Assembly: GCA_022704885.1 (NCBI GenBank)
Contig: JAKJFO010000261.1
Coordinates: 1 to 5,183, forward strand
DNA length: 5,183 bases
Origin: Candidatus Rifleibacteriota bacterium
Lineage (GTDB): Bacteria; Riflebacteria; Ozemobacteria; Ozemobacterales; Ozemobacteraceae
Direction: 5' to 3'
Under the pieces are notes generated by a model, which saw nothing but the letters and a program-made list of their open reading frames with translations, ran no database searches and was not told the origin of the DNA. The position numbers and the translations under genes were made by a program. Numbering within the stretch: position 1 is the first letter of the stretch; the number at the start of each line of letters is the position of its first letter. Shown piece by piece: positions 5,031 through 5,183 of this stretch.

Positions 5031-5183
5031 TTAGAATTTGTATTCGTATTCAGCACTGAAGTGCCAGTAGCCGAACTGATCGTCTTTGAGGCGGTTGAAG
5101 AGGTTGGGCATCAGACCTGGTGAGTCTTTCTGCAGGCTCATGCTCATCAGGCCCATCTGCGACATTTCGGTGCCGAACTGGGT
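5031..5183 (-). CDS. Probable outer-membrane beta-barrel protein, C-terminal 50 residues
   Basis: Only the end of this gene is in the window: an open frame enters at the right edge and stops with TAA at 5033-5031. The last residues, YWHFSAEYEYKF, alternate aromatic or hydrophobic with polar residues and finish on phenylalanine. That is the pattern of the final strand (beta-signal) recognised by the BAM complex in outer-membrane proteins. Upstream is a methionine-rich stretch (MSQMGLMSMSL) and PNLFNRL, which I do not recognise. Codon use resembles glgP and supports real coding. It converges on glgP and probably shares the terminator at 4780-4820. Family and substrate are unknown; the barrel assignment rests on the last strand alone. 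Confidence 0.6.
   Translation of the reverse strand, partial: TQFGTEMSQMGLMSMSLQKDSPGLMPNLFNRLKDDQFGYWHFSAEYEYKF

Overview
The window comes from a bacterium with an outer membrane. It holds an LptA/OstA-type periplasmic protein with a signal peptide and the C-terminal end of a probable outer-membrane beta-barrel, both features of diderm envelopes. Coding DNA is moderately GC-rich and uses many GCC, CGC, CTC and ATC codons. Intergenic DNA is less GC-rich and full of short-period repeats. I cannot assign a phylum. The repeat-rich spacers and stand-alone genes would suit an environmental, possibly uncultivated lineage, but that is inference.

Layout: (1) 1-550, minus: N-terminal 183 residues of a Ski2-like DExH-box helicase, running off the left edge, with a good sigma70-type promoter at 606-634. 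(2) 551-973: spacer with that promoter, a perfect 9-bp hairpin (735-755) and two repeat copies. (3) 974-1681, minus: LptA/OstA-like protein of 235 aa. A TTGATA-N17-TATAAT promoter sits directly against its ATG, which predicts a leaderless mRNA. (4) 1682-2202: divergent spacer with hairpins, repeats and the probable glgP promoter and ribosome binding site. (5) 2203-4764, plus: complete 853-aa alpha-glucan phosphorylase (GT35) with all expected PLP and phosphate-site motifs, followed by a strong intrinsic terminator (4780-4820). (6) 4765-5030: convergent spacer with more repeats. (7) 5031-5183, minus: last 50 residues of a probable outer-membrane barrel protein, running off the right edge.

The four genes do not form an operon or an obvious pathway: glucan storage breakdown, RNA helicase, lipopolysaccharide or envelope transport, and an outer-membrane protein. 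Each seems to be its own transcription unit. I see no new multi-gene system.

The unusual content lies between the genes. Three families of short-period sequence (units of 6, 8 and 9 nt) recur in all three spacers and only there. They include a 63-nt diverged direct repeat on either side of the lptA-like gene, and an exact 20-mer shared by spacers about 3.1 kb apart. The small ORFs in these spacers look like read-through of the repeats, not genes.
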